Positions 52,909 through 61,536 of a DNA stretch of 64,000 bases are shown here, piece by piece (the stretch's first letter is position 1; each line of letters starts with the position of its first letter). The DNA is taken from the NCBI GenBank assembly GCA_965230195.1, contig OZ245997.1, positions 3,968,001 through 4,032,000 on the forward strand. Reading direction: 5' to 3'. A program made the position numbers and the translations under genes. The stretch comes from Putridiphycobacter sp965230195 (lineage in GTDB: Bacteria > Bacteroidota > Bacteroidia > Flavobacteriales_D > Crocinitomicaceae). A model generated the notes under the pieces. It was not told the origin of the DNA and did no database searches. It was given only the letters and a program-made list of their open reading frames with translations.

Positions 52909-53817
52909 ATGAAGAAAAAGTTTTTTGAGAAATTGAAATTATTCCCGCCCAAAGTAAACCCTATTTCAAAAAAGGACTACTCCTTTGGCTCATCTGAAAT
53001 CACCCATATTCGCCAAAATCTGCTCAATAAAAAGTTTGGAATTGCTGAATCATTAATCTCCAAACTTTCATCTGATACTATAACCTATGCGTTAGATTGT
53101 ATTACTTTAAATTTGGATGAAAAAGTATTACTAAACTGGCATGAAAAAACCAGGGGGTCAGAAATTTCAAAATTAAGTCTGGGTATATTTTATGCCCATA
53201 AAGGTTGGGATACCAGAGGCAATGCGCTGGCTTCAGAAGTTAATGAAAAAAATATTCTGTCTTTTGCAGGTTATCAAATTGAAGCAGCCAAAATTATTGA
53301 AAATATTGATTCGGATAATAGCATTATTCAAGCAGAAGCCTGTTCGCGATTAGTCAGGATTTATATGAGTATTGGTGATACCGAAAATGAAGACCAGGCC
53401 TTTCAAACCGGTTTAAAATCTGACCCTGACAAGGTATGGCTTTATATTCACAGACTGGAGTCTGTTCAGCCCAAATGGGGCGGCAGTATTCAGAAACTAA
53501 ACCAGTTTTTAGAACAAATACCCGAAAATAAAACCATTAAAAGAATTGTTGACCTGAAATTGGTCATGGATTCATTAGCAATTGGTGAAAATTACTTTGA
53601 AAGTGAAGCTATCAGTGTTGAGGAGAAAATTAACCAAACCATTAATAGTATAGACAGCCAATTAAACAATACAAAAACAAGCTCATTACACGACTATATT
53701 GTTTATGGTTATATGACTAAACTGGCCTATCAGGTCAATAACGAAGAAATGGCAGACATTTACTTTAAGAAAATGAACAATAACTTTACTTTATACCCCT
53801 TTGGTATACTTAAATAA
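52909..53817 (+). CDS. helical-repeat (TPR-like) hypothetical protein
   Basis: 302 residues, no signal peptide. LLNWHEKTRGSEISKLSLGIFYAHKGWDTRGNALASE and AEACSRLVRIYMSIGDTENEDQAFQTGLKSDPDKVWLYIHRLESVQPKWGG have TPR-like helix pairs with the ..A...G....A... spacing. It may be a cytoplasmic scaffold. No partner can be named; ATG start fits and the following gene is 44 bases away. Confidence 0.6.
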   Translation: MKKKFFEKLKLFPPKVNPISKKDYSFGSSEITHIRQNLLNKKFGIAESLISKLSSDTITYALDCITLNLDEKVLLNWHEKTRGSEISKLSLGIFYAHKGWDTRGNALASEVNEKNILSFAGYQIEAAKIIENIDSDNSIIQAEACSRLVRIYMSIGDTENEDQAFQTGLKSDPDKVWLYIHRLESVQPKWGGSIQKLNQFLEQIPENKTIKRIVDLKLVMDSLAIGENYFESEAISVEEKINQTINSIDSQLNNTKTSSLHDYIVYGYMTKLAYQVNNEEMADIYFKKMNNNFTLYPFGILK

Positions 53818-53861
53818 AGTTAGTATTTCTTAAAATTATAGTAATTCTTTATCTTTAAGCT

Positions 53862-54302
53862 ATGGTCAATGTAAAAACAGAAATCGTTATTAATGCTCCA
53901 ATCGAAAAAGTCTCTGATTATGCCGCTAATCCGGATAATGCTCCGGAATGGTATGTCAATATTAAATCAGTTGAATGGAAAACCGAACCACCATTACAAG
54001 TAGGATCACAATTGGCATTCAAGGCCCAATTTTTAGGTAAATCGCTGGCTTACACTTATGAGTTTAAAGAATTTATACCTAGTCAAAAATTGGTAATGAC
54101 TACTGCTCAGGGACCATTTCCTATGGAAACCACCTATACCTGGGAATCGATTGATAAAAACACCACTAAAATGACCTTACAAAATAAGGGTAAGCCTTCT
54201 GGTTTTTCGAGATTATTTAGCCCTTTTATGGCCTCAGCTATGCGCAGAGCCAATACCAAAGACCTCAAATCAATTAAATCTATTATAGAAACCGCTGTTT
54301 AA
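53862..54302 (+). CDS. SRPBCC family protein
   Basis: 146 residues: VNVKTEIVINAPIEKVSDYAANPDNAPEWYVNIKSVEWKTEPPLQVGSQLAF opens the SRPBCC polyketide_cyc2-like fold, with AYTYEFKEFIPSQKLVMTTAQGPFPMETTYTWES in the middle. Ligand unknown. Only six bases before the next gene, so co-transcribed with the membrane protein at 54309. Confidence 0.85.
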   Translation: MVNVKTEIVINAPIEKVSDYAANPDNAPEWYVNIKSVEWKTEPPLQVGSQLAFKAQFLGKSLAYTYEFKEFIPSQKLVMTTAQGPFPMETTYTWESIDKNTTKMTLQNKGKPSGFSRLFSPFMASAMRRANTKDLKSIKSIIETAV

Positions 54303-54308
54303 TTTTAA

Positions 54309-54992
54309 ATGTCCGACTCCTATATTTATTTTGTCTTGCTCTCCCCTGTTTGGTTATTCTTTGTGCTGATATTAATAGCAATTATAAAAAAACAAAATGA
54401 AACTGATCAATTCTTTGTTTTTAAACGGCCACTATCTTTAGATACAATCACTAAAAAGGTAGAATTTCTTGAACTAATAAATAAAAAGAATTATGTTACA
54501 GAAAAAAGGAATATTAAGCGTTTCTTTGCTGATCAGTGGATCACCAGTGGTGAATTGGAAGTAATTAAGAGTATAATAATCAGCCGCTATTTTAATAATT
54601 TCAATGACAGATGGATTGCACTAAAAAAATCTCCATATCTTTTGAAAATTCTATTTTTTACCGTTTTTTTTGACAGTTTTTTTTCATTTGGTTATTTCAT
54701 TTATATTAATACCTACAGTTATACTACAGGACCAAATTGGTGGGCAGTAATTCTTACTCCGTTGTTATTCTTCATTTTACCATTATTATTAAGTCTATTA
54801 TTCTTTAGCTTCCTTTCCATTTTTGTTACATTATTAACTATCCTCTTTCCCAAAAACGGTCGTCTGATCAGAATAGGAATTTCACTTGAAGAGCTTATAA
54901 AATCACTTAAACCAGGAGGAAGGAATACTAAAATAATATTGCCAAGTGGACCATGGGATGGAGATGACAGTATTGATTTTGATGATTTTTAA
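54309..54992 (+). CDS. membrane protein of unknown function
   Basis: 227 residues with a TM helix near the N-terminus (FVLLSPVWLFFVLILIAIIKK), a soluble helix-rich middle part (DTITKKVEFLELINKKNYVTEKRNIKRFFADQW) and two more TM segments (ILFFTVFFDSFFSFGYFIYI, ILTPLLFFILPLLLSLLFFSFL). Acidic C-terminus PWDGDDSIDFDDF. No family recognised. Grouped with the SRPBCC gene upstream. Confidence 0.5.
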   Translation: MSDSYIYFVLLSPVWLFFVLILIAIIKKQNETDQFFVFKRPLSLDTITKKVEFLELINKKNYVTEKRNIKRFFADQWITSGELEVIKSIIISRYFNNFNDRWIALKKSPYLLKILFFTVFFDSFFSFGYFIYINTYSYTTGPNWWAVILTPLLFFILPLLLSLLFFSFLSIFVTLLTILFPKNGRLIRIGISLEELIKSLKPGGRNTKIILPSGPWDGDDSIDFDDF

Positions 54993-55085
54993 TTTGAGTT
55001 AAACCGATTCTCCTTTTTTTTATAAACCGTAAGACCCAACCCTAATTTTTAATATATTAGTGTATCTGAACTAATTACAATTAAT

Positions 55086-55445
55086 ATGAATATCAATCCA
55101 AAAGTTGACGAATATCTGACTAAAAAGAATCATCCCATGACCAACGAAATTCAACGTGTGCGGGAGATTATTTTAGGAACTGACAGCCGGGTTGAGGAGA
55201 CAATAAAATGGAGCAGTCCTACTTTTATGTATAAAGGAAATATTGCTTCTTTTTTTATGAATGCTAAAAAATTTGTCAGTCTGATGTTTCATAAAGGGGC
55301 ACTGATTGATGACCAAACTGGTTTGCTGGAAGGTGACGGAAAGGAATCAAGAGTGGCAAGATTCCAGGATATTGAAGACATTGAGGCTAAAAAAGAATCA
55401 CTTGAAACCATAATCCGACAATGGATCGAAATCCAGGATAGCTAA
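55086..55445 (+). CDS. DUF1801 (YdhG-like) family protein
   Basis: 119 residues with the family pattern: ..VDEYL..KNHP...EI.RVREII..TD.RVEETIKWSSPTFMYKGNIASFFMNAKKFVSLMFHKGAL. DUF1801 proteins are small, cytoplasmic and of unknown function, related to iron-chaperone YdhG. Convergent with the patatin gene: only three bases separate the stops. Confidence 0.85.
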   Translation: MNINPKVDEYLTKKNHPMTNEIQRVREIILGTDSRVEETIKWSSPTFMYKGNIASFFMNAKKFVSLMFHKGALIDDQTGLLEGDGKESRVARFQDIEDIEAKKESLETIIRQWIEIQDS

Positions 55446-55448
55446 ACT

Positions 55449-56354
55449 TTAGCGGGCTTTCAACAAAGTACAAAAAGGGTTAACATCTTTAGCATGTTCA
55501 AAACCTTCTTTCCACCAGCTTTTCATTTCGTCAGGTTTAAATACTAATGGTGTTTCCGTAATTACTCTTGGCAGATGAAAAAAACGCAATTCAATATTAT
55601 CCTGATTACCTTTCAATTTACCTATTGAAATATCATCATGGTAAATCTGGTCCATCATATGGCTAAACACCTTCATTGCAGCGGAAAAGGCATTAGTTGA
55701 GGGCAATGTATTTTTGGTGATTTCCTGTGTTTCCAATACAATAATATCAATAGCGGTAGCCCCTTTATCAATTGCCGTTTGGATAGGTGTATGTGCACTA
55801 AAACCACCATCAGCATATTCAAATCCGTTTTTAACCATTAAACTCATAAAAGGAACATAGTTCGCCGAAGCCCAAATCCAGTCAATAAAATCGCGATAGT
55901 CGTTTTCCAGATTACTTTTGAGCTCTTTTTTATAGGTTGTCAGGTTAGATACAGTTACAATAATTTCCTTTCCCATATCCCTTAAAGCTTTGTAGTCCTC
56001 AATAGTCAAAGCTTTCTTTATCAGTTTTCTCAGATTTTTACTTTCACCAAAAGTTTTCCTCCCCAAAAGAAATGTTCTCAACACATTAAAATGATTGATT
56101 TTAATATCAACTTCCCCCCCCTTATGTGTGATATGAAATGGATTAATATTAAAAATATTACGCTGATTACAATTGGTAAAAATTTGCTTGATTTCATCAA
56201 TTTTACCCAATGCTAAATGACTAATTAATAAACTACCCGTACTGGATCCAACGTATAAATCATAATCTCCACCACACTCTTTAATCAGGTACTCTGCTAT
56301 TCCACCTGCAAAGGCACCTTTACTCCCTCCTCCCGATATGACTAATGCTCTCAT
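55449..56354 (-). CDS. patatin-like phospholipase
   Basis: 301 residues. The glycine-rich oxyanion motif SGGGSKGAFAGG (residues 7-18), the nucleophile elbow GSSTG (36-40; Ser38) and the DGG motif in EYADGGFSAHTP (around 187) supply the Ser-Asp dyad of the patatin fold. No signal peptide, so likely cytoplasmic or peripheral membrane. Substrate probably glycerophospholipid, by family. Confidence 0.9.
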   Translation of the reverse strand: MRALVISGGGSKGAFAGGIAEYLIKECGGDYDLYVGSSTGSLLISHLALGKIDEIKQIFTNCNQRNIFNINPFHITHKGGEVDIKINHFNVLRTFLLGRKTFGESKNLRKLIKKALTIEDYKALRDMGKEIIVTVSNLTTYKKELKSNLENDYRDFIDWIWASANYVPFMSLMVKNGFEYADGGFSAHTPIQTAIDKGATAIDIIVLETQEITKNTLPSTNAFSAAMKVFSHMMDQIYHDDISIGKLKGNQDNIELRFFHLPRVITETPLVFKPDEMKSWWKEGFEHAKDVNPFCTLLKAR

Positions 56355-56508
56355 AATAAAATTGTCTTAAATTTTAAAATCCCGTAATCAGCTAATTCCG
56401 GCTCACTAAATATATTGCAAAATCTGTCTCAATCCATTTAACTTATCATAAAATCCCAAACCTTTCTTTTTCATTATAACCCAAAATCAATATTTAGTCA
56501 GCATTATT

Positions 56509-57165
56509 ATGCTTAAATTAATGCCTTCATTTAACCCTTTTCATATGACGGATCGCGAATATCTAAAAACCTTGAGAAAACCTACGGAAGAGAAACCGTT
56601 AAAAATTTTAATGAGTGCTTGTTTAACAGGAATAACCTGTGGCTATGATGGAACAGCAAACGGAGAGTATCCAAGTGCATTAAAATTACTTGGCCATAAT
56701 AATGTAAAAATTGTAACATTTTGTCCTGAAGAGTTCTCTTTTGGAACACCGCGTGAAATGTGTGATATTCATGGTGGAAACGGACTGGATGTACTGGAAG
56801 GAAGGGCAAAAGTATTAACAGAAAGTGGAAAAGATTGGAGTCTGGGTATGATCAAAGCTTCAGAAAAAATGCTTGATATTGCCAAACGGGAAAATATAGA
56901 ATTGGCAGTGATGATGGATATTAGTGCTGCCTGTGGCAGTCAGGTTATATATGATGGGAACCGGTTTTCGGAAAATAAGGTATACCAGATTGGAGCTGGT
57001 GTATGTGGTGCACAACTGATGCGAAACGGATTTAAAGTGATTAGTCAAAGGGATTTTGCCTCATTGGAACTACTGTATGCCAAAATTGACCCAAAACATA
57101 AAATCGATCAAAATAAAATTGATCATCATGAAACAGATTGGTACAAAGGTTACTTTAATAAATAG
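56509..57165 (+). CDS. DUF523 (TudS-like) protein
   Basis: 218 residues. After a short extra N-terminus (1-33), the core ILMSACLTGITCGYDG, VTFCPEEFSFGTPREM and AVMMDISAACGSQVIYDG places cysteines at 38, 44, 72, 85, 142 and 166. DUF523 includes the [4Fe-4S]-dependent 2-thiouracil desulfurase TudS; three of those cysteines (38/44, 72, 142) fall at the places where cluster ligands would be expected, by recollection. The usual first Ser-Ala-Cys motif is present. Likely removes or moves sulfur on a small molecule; reaction unproven here. Confidence 0.8.
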   Translation: MLKLMPSFNPFHMTDREYLKTLRKPTEEKPLKILMSACLTGITCGYDGTANGEYPSALKLLGHNNVKIVTFCPEEFSFGTPREMCDIHGGNGLDVLEGRAKVLTESGKDWSLGMIKASEKMLDIAKRENIELAVMMDISAACGSQVIYDGNRFSENKVYQIGAGVCGAQLMRNGFKVISQRDFASLELLYAKIDPKHKIDQNKIDHHETDWYKGYFNK

Positions 57166-57267
57166 CCTATTTACAGACGTATACTAATCTCTCAATTTGG
57201 ACTAAAATTATAATTAGACTATTTTCATTAATTGAGAAATTCCGTACTTTAGCGCAAATTTTAGTTC

Positions 57268-57501
57268 ATGAAAGATTTTTTAATCAATAAAATAGACGAA
57301 ATTGCGTTTTCAACCGTTGAGGTGGATGAACCATTGTGGTCTTCCGGAATTTTAGATTCCATCACGATTGTTGAACTGGCTGTTGAAATTGAAAATGAAT
57401 ACAATATCAGTATTCCCTTTGATGAAATCATTGAAGATAATTTCCAGACTGTAAGCAATCTGTTAGTTTATATTGATAAAAAGCTTAAGGCTAATGCTTA
57501 A
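57268..57501 (+). CDS. dltC: DltC-like D-alanyl carrier protein
   Basis: 77 residues: an acyl-carrier-protein fold with the phosphopantetheine site SGILDSITIV (Ser31) and the helix 2-3 segment VELAVEIENEYNISIPFDEI that is typical of DltC rather than fatty-acid ACP. In the dlt pathway DltA loads D-alanine onto it and DltB hands it across the membrane. First gene of a same-strand run; the next gene overlaps its last codons by 8 bases. ATG start is unique. Confidence 0.85.
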   Translation: MKDFLINKIDEIAFSTVEVDEPLWSSGILDSITIVELAVEIENEYNISIPFDEIIEDNFQTVSNLLVYIDKKLKANA

Positions 57502-58699
57502 AAAGATATTCGTTTATCATGTACCTGCACTTATTTTAGCTTGTATATTATTGTGTGTCTTTTATTTTTTTCTGTCTTCTAATCATACCCCTCAGGAACC
57601 TGTTTTAAAAACTATTTCCGGTCAGCAAGCTAAAACACGAGGACACCATAGTAACCTGTTAATTGGTGAACAAGCTGAAATTGATCTTTTGACCAGTATA
57701 AAAAACAAAAATCAACTGACCTTATTTGGATCATCAGAATTTTCAACCTCCCCTTATTGTACCTATCATTTTTTACCCGATAGTATGGGGCGACAAATTA
57801 TGGGAATCGGTCATGCTTACCATCAACATTTAAGTATTTTGATTGAATTACTGGCGGCCAATGAATATGTTGACAGTTCTGACATTTGTATTTTTTTAAG
57901 TCCGGGTTGGTTTAGTGGTAAAGAAACCAATCCACAGGCTTTTATAGAATTTGCCAGACCTAACTTCCTCACCAAAATAGCCAACGACAGTACAATTGAT
58001 GACATTTATCTGGATGCCATTGGAGAATACATTAACCGACATGAAAACGACTTCGAAAGTTTGTCAAATGTGATGAGTTATTTAAAAAACAGATACCTCA
58101 AGCGTCATGCTAACCCATTCAAAAAATTCGAATTGTTTATCGACGATAAAATGAAAACAGTTTATGATCAAAAATATGCTATTGATCAGGTAAAATATGA
58201 AGTCACACTTGCTGATAATTCAGTTCCTAAACAATGGGACGGTGATATGGCCGGTATTGGAAAAGCAGTACAGGATACATTTGTATCCGGCGTTAAAAGT
58301 AATGATATATATGTTGATGATTTTTATTTTGAGACTTATCTTAAACGGGAAGACGGCTCGTTTGAGCAGGGCGAATTGCCATTAGTCGATATACCAAACA
58401 ACCACGAATACAAAGATTTTAAACTGGTTGTCCGGTACCTAAAAAGTAAAGGCGTTAATATCAGCTTTATCATTATTCCGCTTAATCCTCACTTTTATTT
58501 TAATACAGATGTTCATTTACCATTGATCGATTCGGTTACCGCAGTACTTGAAAAAAATGACATCCCGTATTACAACCTTTATGCCGGTTCGGTTGAAGAA
58601 TATGAACCGGGCATACTTAAAGACGTCATGCATTTTGGTGATTACGGATGGATGCATGTTAATCAATACATTGACAGTTTATATTATGGAAGGCCTTAA
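57494..58699 (+). CDS. dltD: DltD-like SGNH-type D-alanine transfer protein
   Basis: 401 residues from the ATG at 57494. A TM anchor (residues 10-28) precedes a periplasmic domain with the GSSEFS motif (Ser80/81 nucleophile), an acid-and-histidine block at the end (KDVMHFGDYGW) and ISFIIIPLNPH. This matches DltD, which moves D-alanine from the DltX/DltB step to the polymer. The start overlaps dltC; an upstream in-frame ATG at 57473 lies inside the carrier gene and is not used. Confidence 0.85.
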   Translation: MLKKIFVYHVPALILACILLCVFYFFLSSNHTPQEPVLKTISGQQAKTRGHHSNLLIGEQAEIDLLTSIKNKNQLTLFGSSEFSTSPYCTYHFLPDSMGRQIMGIGHAYHQHLSILIELLAANEYVDSSDICIFLSPGWFSGKETNPQAFIEFARPNFLTKIANDSTIDDIYLDAIGEYINRHENDFESLSNVMSYLKNRYLKRHANPFKKFELFIDDKMKTVYDQKYAIDQVKYEVTLADNSVPKQWDGDMAGIGKAVQDTFVSGVKSNDIYVDDFYFETYLKREDGSFEQGELPLVDIPNNHEYKDFKLVVRYLKSKGVNISFIIIPLNPHFYFNTDVHLPLIDSVTAVLEKNDIPYYNLYAGSVEEYEPGILKDVMHFGDYGWMHVNQYIDSLYYGRP

Positions 58700-58844
58700 G
58701 AAAATATTAAAATATACATTCCTGTATTTTATTCTCATTCTGGGATATATTTATTTATACATTGTTGATATTGACTTGATTTTACATCCGGAAAAGGAGA
58801 TTAATGTTCAGTCTAAAATCGATTTTGTTTACCAACAGTTTTAA
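58686..58844 (+). CDS. dltX: DltX-like membrane microprotein (tyrosine acyl carrier)
   Basis: 52 residues, start ATG 58686, overlapping the end of dltD by 14 bases and stopping two bases before the dltB start. A cationic N-terminus (KKILK), one TM helix (FLYFILILGYIYLYIV), then a polar stretch and C-terminal DFVYQQF. Gram-positive DltX ends in a conserved FIYNEF-type motif whose tyrosine receives D-alanine from DltB; the FVYQQF end here has the same F-x-Y-x-x-F spacing. It is too short for ordinary annotation and would usually be missed. Confidence 0.75.
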   Translation: MEGLKKILKYTFLYFILILGYIYLYIVDIDLILHPEKEINVQSKIDFVYQQF

Positions 58845-58846
58845 AA

Positions 58847-60028
58847 ATGGATTTTAATCAAACCTTACCATTTACAGGACCTGTTTTTTTTGGCTTTATG
58901 TTTATTTCATTGGCCTTTATTTTACTGGTTAAGGGATTTTTTTCAAAGGTTATCCCATATAAAAATGCATTGGCGCTGACCTCTTTGACCTATATTCTTA
59001 TTTTATATCCTAAGCCCTACAGGTTAATCGGCCTGATTCTTCTACTCTACATATTCGTATTGCTATTGCGCAAATATTACAAGAAAGAGAAAATTCTATT
59101 CCCAATGTTGATACTGGCCTTGCCTATGATCTTAATGAAAACCATGAATATTACCACCAACGAATCAGGTAATATAACTATCAGAGACCTTAAGGACATC
59201 ATTCAGTTAGCCGGCCTTTCCTATATGGTTTTTAAAGTAATAGGGCTTTATATTGATGAAAGACGGAGTACCACCCCTATTTCATTCCTTGATTTTTTCA
59301 ATTTTACAGCATTCGTGCCCACTCTTTTAATTGGCCCTATCGATCGGTTTCAACGTTTTAAAAAAGACACTGAATCTGGCTATGAAAATATCAATTCAAA
59401 ACTATTTGAAAAAGGTTGGTATAATTTTATCCTGGGTTTGATATTCAAATTTATTATTGCTGAAGCCATCAGAAGGCTAATACTGGCTTATCTGGTTGAT
59501 GATGGAACTATTATGTATCATGTGTATTACATGTACACTTATTTATTGTATCTGTTTTTTGATTTTGCTGGCTACTCCTTACTGGCCATAGGTTTTGGTA
59601 ATTTTATGGGGATCAATGTGCCAATTAATTTTGATAAACCGTTTTTGGCTGTCAACCCAAAAGAATTCTGGAAAAAATGGCATAAAACCCTTGGGGACTG
59701 GCTAAACGACTACTTTTTCAAACCTATTTTTAAGGATCTTACATCCAGAAAAGTATTTACATCTATTACCCGTCAGAATATTGCCTTAATGGCCACCTTT
59801 ACTTTAATGGGTTTTTGGAATGGATTTGAACTGCATTATATTGTAAGTGGGATGCTTTTTGGTGTTTATTCAGTAGTTCATAATTACTATGTTTACAAAT
59901 GCAAGAAGAACAAACGGGATGTATTTTTTGGAAAACTGGGCCCCAAAGCAATTCGTATTCTTTCCATTATAATAATGTTTAATTTTGTGGCGTTCTCAAT
60001 TTATATATTTAGTGGTAAACTGATCTGA
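58847..60028 (+). CDS. dltB: DltB-like MBOAT O-acyltransferase
   Basis: 393 residues with about eleven TM helices. MBOAT marks: FVPTLLIGPIDRF, FFDFAGYSLLAIGFGNFMGI, NFDKPFLAVNPKEFWKKWHKTLGDWLNDYFFKP (His279) and MGFWNGFELHYIVSG. The first motif set is what DltB and AlgI share. Position 325, usually His in the W-H-G of this family, is Asn here, with His330 five residues on. In the dlt pathway DltB passes D-alanine across the membrane to DltX. Only two bases separate it from dltX and two from dltA. Confidence 0.85.
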   Translation: MDFNQTLPFTGPVFFGFMFISLAFILLVKGFFSKVIPYKNALALTSLTYILILYPKPYRLIGLILLLYIFVLLLRKYYKKEKILFPMLILALPMILMKTMNITTNESGNITIRDLKDIIQLAGLSYMVFKVIGLYIDERRSTTPISFLDFFNFTAFVPTLLIGPIDRFQRFKKDTESGYENINSKLFEKGWYNFILGLIFKFIIAEAIRRLILAYLVDDGTIMYHVYYMYTYLLYLFFDFAGYSLLAIGFGNFMGINVPINFDKPFLAVNPKEFWKKWHKTLGDWLNDYFFKPIFKDLTSRKVFTSITRQNIALMATFTLMGFWNGFELHYIVSGMLFGVYSVVHNYYVYKCKKNKRDVFFGKLGPKAIRILSIIIMFNFVAFSIYIFSGKLI

Positions 60029-60030
60029 TT

Positions 60031-61500
60031 ATGAAGTTTTGTTTTGAACAAAAGGATTTTATTGAAAAGGAGATTGAGCCGGGTCGATTAGCTGTTGTTG
60101 GAGATGACGTTCAACTGACCTGGCAGGAGTTTGAGGGTAAAGTCAATGAATATTGTGATTTTTTCAAGACCAATCAACTGACAAATCTTCAACATCCGGT
60201 TATTATCTATGGCCATAAAAGTGCCCATATGATTGTGGCAGCTTATGCCATGATGAAAATGGAAATGGCCTACATTCCTGTAGACATCATTTACCCTAAG
60301 GACAGAATTGAGAAGATCGTATCAACATCACGATCGGAGGTTATTATTAATACCACTTCCTCCCCGCTTTCTATTCAGGAAACCAATGAGATTTTCACAT
60401 CTGAAAATGGCTTAGAATACCGCTCAAAAATGAAGCAACCTGAACAAGCTGTAAAAACAAACGACCCTTTGGTCTATATCATTTTTACGTCTGGTAGTAC
60501 AGGTGAACCTAAGGGTGTTCAGATCAGTACAGAAGCGGTTCAATCATTTACACGCTGGATGTCCGGGTCTGACTTCAACTTTACATCAAATGATGTTTTT
60601 GTCAATACTGCATTGCTTAGCTTCGATTTGTCGGTATTTGAGGTGATGACTTTTGGTAAACTTGGGGCGACCTTATTATTAAATAATAAACAACAAACTT
60701 CCGATCCTGATTTGTTAATGGATCGTGTACAGGCCTATTCGGGTACGGTATGGATTTCCACACCATCTTTTGCTTTAATGTATGCCCGGATTAAAGAAAA
60801 TGATAAATTATCATCCTTAAATACCTTCCTGTTTTGTGGAGAAGTATTACCACATGCACTGGCCAAACAATTAAAGACCAATTTCGAAAATGCGAAGGTG
60901 ATCAATACCTATGGGCCTACCGAAGCTACAGTGGCAACCACTATTGTTGAAATTACACCCGAAATTCTCGAAACATATGATCCACTGCCGGTTGGACGCT
61001 CAAAGCAGGAGAGTCAGCTCATTATTGATGAAGGTGAAATTGTGATTGTTGGTCCAAATGTATCATTGGGATATGTGAACCGACCGGATTTAAACAGCAC
61101 CAAATTTGTTTCAATTGATGGTCAAAGGGCTTTCAGAACTGGTGACCATGGTTTTTTGAAAGATGATATGCTGTTTTTTCATGGCAGAAATGACGATTTG
61201 GTTAAACTGCATGGCTATAGAATTGAATTAAATGAAATTACTTCGGTTTTAAATAATGTACCCACCATTTTACATGGCGAAACCATTGCTTTAAAAAGAA
61301 ATGGTAGCGTTAAAAAAATTGTCAGCCTGGTTCAACTTGACCAAAACCCCATTTCAGTTGAAGAAATCAAAAAGAACCTTGAAAAAACATTGCCTTCTTA
61401 TATGATTCCTTCAGATATTAAAGTGGTACAAAAAATGCCATTAAATCAAAATGGAAAAGCCGATAAAAAATTGTTGACTGAATTGTATTTGAAGCGGTAG
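60031..61500 (+). CDS. dltA: DltA-like D-alanine-carrier protein ligase
   Basis: 489 residues of the AMP-forming superfamily. Core motifs: YIIFTSGSTGEPKGVQ (A3), VINTYGPTEATVAT (A5), RTGDHGF (A7), HGRNDDLVKLHGYRIEL (A8) and NQNGKADKK near the C-terminus (A10, catalytic lysine). The substrate-pocket shape and length fit D-alanine:carrier ligase rather than long-chain acyl-CoA ligases. It would charge the DltC-like carrier encoded 2.8 kb upstream. Last gene of the operon; no terminator hairpin follows directly. Confidence 0.85.
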   Translation: MKFCFEQKDFIEKEIEPGRLAVVGDDVQLTWQEFEGKVNEYCDFFKTNQLTNLQHPVIIYGHKSAHMIVAAYAMMKMEMAYIPVDIIYPKDRIEKIVSTSRSEVIINTTSSPLSIQETNEIFTSENGLEYRSKMKQPEQAVKTNDPLVYIIFTSGSTGEPKGVQISTEAVQSFTRWMSGSDFNFTSNDVFVNTALLSFDLSVFEVMTFGKLGATLLLNNKQQTSDPDLLMDRVQAYSGTVWISTPSFALMYARIKENDKLSSLNTFLFCGEVLPHALAKQLKTNFENAKVINTYGPTEATVATTIVEITPEILETYDPLPVGRSKQESQLIIDEGEIVIVGPNVSLGYVNRPDLNSTKFVSIDGQRAFRTGDHGFLKDDMLFFHGRNDDLVKLHGYRIELNEITSVLNNVPTILHGETIALKRNGSVKKIVSLVQLDQNPISVEEIKKNLEKTLPSYMIPSDIKVVQKMPLNQNGKADKKLLTELYLKR

Positions 61501-61536
61501 ATACCTAACTAAAAGATTCGATACATAAAAAACTAG

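Noticed and set aside
57473..57493. Upstream start for dltD
   Set aside because: It would start inside dltC and add residues not part of the DltD TM anchor; ATG 57494 gives the normal N-terminus.
58548..58685. Longer version of the dltX ORF
   Set aside because: The extension overlaps dltD codons and lacks the hydrophobic helix start; the ATG at 58686 is right before the basic-hydrophobic helix.
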